Positions 21,311-22,228 of a stretch of 22,228 bases of DNA are shown one piece after another (the first letter of the stretch is position 1; the number at the start of each line of letters is the position of its first letter). The stretch comes from an uncultured Bacteroidaceae bacterium (GTDB lineage Bacteria; Bacteroidota; Bacteroidia; Bacteroidales; Bacteroidaceae). The DNA lies in NCBI GenBank assembly GCA_934394435.1, contig CAKRRN010000041.1, positions 1 through 22,228 of the forward strand, given 5' to 3'. Under the pieces are notes generated by a model that did not search any database, had not been told where the DNA came from, and worked only from the letters and a program-made list of their open reading frames with translations. The position numbers and the translations under genes were made by a program.

Positions 21311-21827
21311 GTCATAACATAGCGATATTTAGGACACCGCTTCATCAGCATATTTCATGGCTGCTTACTCACGGGTTACCTCTACAGAAATAAGATTTAC
21401 CTTGATAGCATCAGTATGGATGCGATAGTTTATCTTGGAGAGTTCTCGTTTGGCAGACCATACCAATCGTTTCTGTTCGTCAGCTTTAAGACGTTGGTAC
21501 TCTTTTACCAGCAAAAGTTGAAAACGAGGACTTATCCACATTCCGAAATGATAGGCGATGTCGCGATGAGCATAAGTTCCACCGTATCTACCAGCTTTCG
21601 CCATGATGCCTATGGTATCTGTTCTTTGAATCCATGCTTTAACGGAAAACACAAAATTGTTGTTTCCTGCTACATTTCTAATTGTATCGAATTCGGTACA
21701 ATTAAAATTCGGATTATACAGCATTTCCCATTCACCAAGATACTCTATTGTGCTTTTGAGGCTCGTCCATCTGAAAATAATATGCTCCTGCATTTGGCTA
21801 TGTGCCATAACAGCCAATGAAGACGTA
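21311..21827 (-). pseudogene. Decayed KilA-N domain protein
   Basis: The minus-strand frame 21817-21365 encodes a KilA-N domain core: STIEYLGEWEMLYNPNFN, AGRYGGTYAHRDIAYHFGMW and LLLVKEYQRLKADEQ, then INYRIHTDAIK. Family members are about 260-280 aa; this frame is 150 aa and damaged at both ends. At the N-terminus the expected Y-[VI]-S-L-T-D-M-A segment appears as YV then SLAVMA, split by an extra T near 21820. At the C-terminus VTRE is followed by TAA where a Gln codon is expected. The frame then continues AAMKYADEA and, after a shift near 21336, VLNIAM. Further small deletions follow. KilA-N proteins are DNA-binding and common in phages and mobile islands, but many Bacteroidota carry chromosomal copies. 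The remaining frame could still be translated. Confidence 0.8.
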
Positions 21828-21956
21828 TTACTTTTTAGAGTGACTTTTTATTGATTTCTGTAGATATGTTTTCTCACTGTATAAACAGTAAAAAGGTAGA
21901 CGCACTATCCGTTTTATGAAACGACAATAGTGGACCATTATAGTAGCTCTTTTCTT

Positions 21957-21998
21957 TTTTCCTAACTGGGAAAATATTTTTCTCCAACTAGGAAAATA
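21957..21998. repeat. Hairpin with internal 22-bp-spaced direct repeat
   Basis: AACTGGGAAAATA (21964-21976) recurs as AACTAGGAAAATA (21986-21998), exactly 22 bp later. The same stretch forms an inverted repeat with 13-bp arms and two mismatches (21957-21969 with 21984-21996). Confidence 0.65.
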
Positions 21999-22103
21999 AA
22001 TTGAGCCGTTTCGTATGGACCTTATTATTATATCCTTTGTACAGACAAGCAAGCTGGCTTATAAGTACAGGTTATGTCTGTGATTTTACCCCCGAAGCTC
22101 CCC

Positions 22104-22124
22104 TTGGTTTATCGGGTGAACCAA
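22104..22124 (-). repeat. CACCCGATAAACC motif, inverted copy
   Basis: Reverse complement of the motif at 20959, sharing a 14-base identical core. The local TTGGTT / AACCAA arms also make it a small hairpin. Confidence 0.65.
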
Positions 22125-22174
22125 AGAGACGGAATGCATAGGGGAAGAGGAGGCTCAGCGGATTATTCATGGGG

Positions 22175-22208
22175 ATTGAAATGTTATTAAAACTTTTTGC
22201 TACCTTTG
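22175..22208 (+). promoter_or_regulatory. Probable promoter for a gene beyond the window
   Basis: TACCTTTG at 22201-22208 matches TAnnTTTG exactly. ATTG at 22175-22178 lies 22 bp upstream, slightly wide of the usual 19-21. No gene starts in the 20 bases that remain. Confidence 0.6.
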
Positions 22209-22228
22209 TCATATGGTAGATTCAACAT

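Larger units (their letters stand above)
21828..22228. other. 401-bp non-coding end region
   Basis: No gene is supported here. A 74-codon minus-strand frame ending at 21828 is open, but it runs over the repeat at 21957-21998 into decayed KilA-N sequence and resembles no family I know. The region also holds the inverted CACCCGATAAACC copy and the promoter at 22175-22208. Confidence 0.55.

Noticed and set aside
21828..22052. 74-aa minus-strand frame upstream of the KilA-N remnant
   Set aside because: It runs across a repeat hairpin and into decayed KilA-N sequence, has no recognisable domain, and its end coincides with a broken coding segment.
1..22228. tRNA or rRNA genes, or a complete transposase/integrase
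   Set aside because: I saw no cloverleaf-type sequence, rRNA signature or transposase/integrase motif in the window.

Overview
The window looks like chromosomal DNA of a Bacteroidota species, most likely from the Prevotella/Bacteroides group. Several upstream regions carry the Bacteroidetes-type -7 element TAnnTTTG, in some cases about 20 bp after a TTG/TTTG -33 element. Classical Shine-Dalgarno sites are scarce. The gene content also fits this group: a Bacteroidetes-type YebC, DUF4494 beside YggS, a GH92 glycosidase, a secreted protein of the type often labelled 'xanthan lyase', and a KilA-N remnant. The species cannot be named from this sequence.

Layout. (1) Positions 1-99 are the tail of a plus-strand gene, probably a PD-(D/E)XK/AAA-ATPase-like protein, closed by a strong stem-loop that also serves the next, convergent gene. 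(2) Positions 195-9332 are all minus strand, in three transcription blocks. The rightmost block is a small unknown protein, a PlsC-like acyltransferase and a 975-aa secreted amidase/golvesin/FN3 protein. The middle block is an unknown 111-aa protein, YgiQ radical SAM, DUF4494 and YggS, tightly packed with overlaps. The leftmost block is a single long-chain acyl-CoA ligase gene with its own promoter and a palindrome over its start region. (3) Positions 9333-9940 are non-coding, with a duplicated 72-bp repeat and a clear pheT promoter. (4) Positions 9941-17807 are plus strand: pheT, yebC, a TSCPD protein, a Y-family DNA polymerase with a YolD-like partner, and a secreted GH92 glycosidase. (5) fucO is on the minus strand at 18173-19327, separated from GH92 by a repeat-rich convergent region with a long palindrome. 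(6) A membrane-anchored TPR protein and ribH form a short plus-strand operon. (7) From 20782 to the end is a decayed, repeat-rich region. It holds a 22-bp stem-loop tandem array, several copies of a CACCCGATAAACC-like motif in both orientations, and a broken KilA-N gene. The window ends at a likely promoter for a gene outside it.

Most genes are housekeeping: tRNA charging, translation quality, PLP homeostasis, riboflavin synthesis, lipid activation and acylation, translesion synthesis. Two secreted proteins may act on cell wall or glycans. I see no convincing complete new defence or mobile system. The parts most worth following up are the overlapping unknown/YgiQ/DUF4494/YggS operon, the amidase split by a golvesin-like insertion, the YebC-TSCPD overlap, the polymerase/YolD pair, and the repeat families around the KilA-N remnant.
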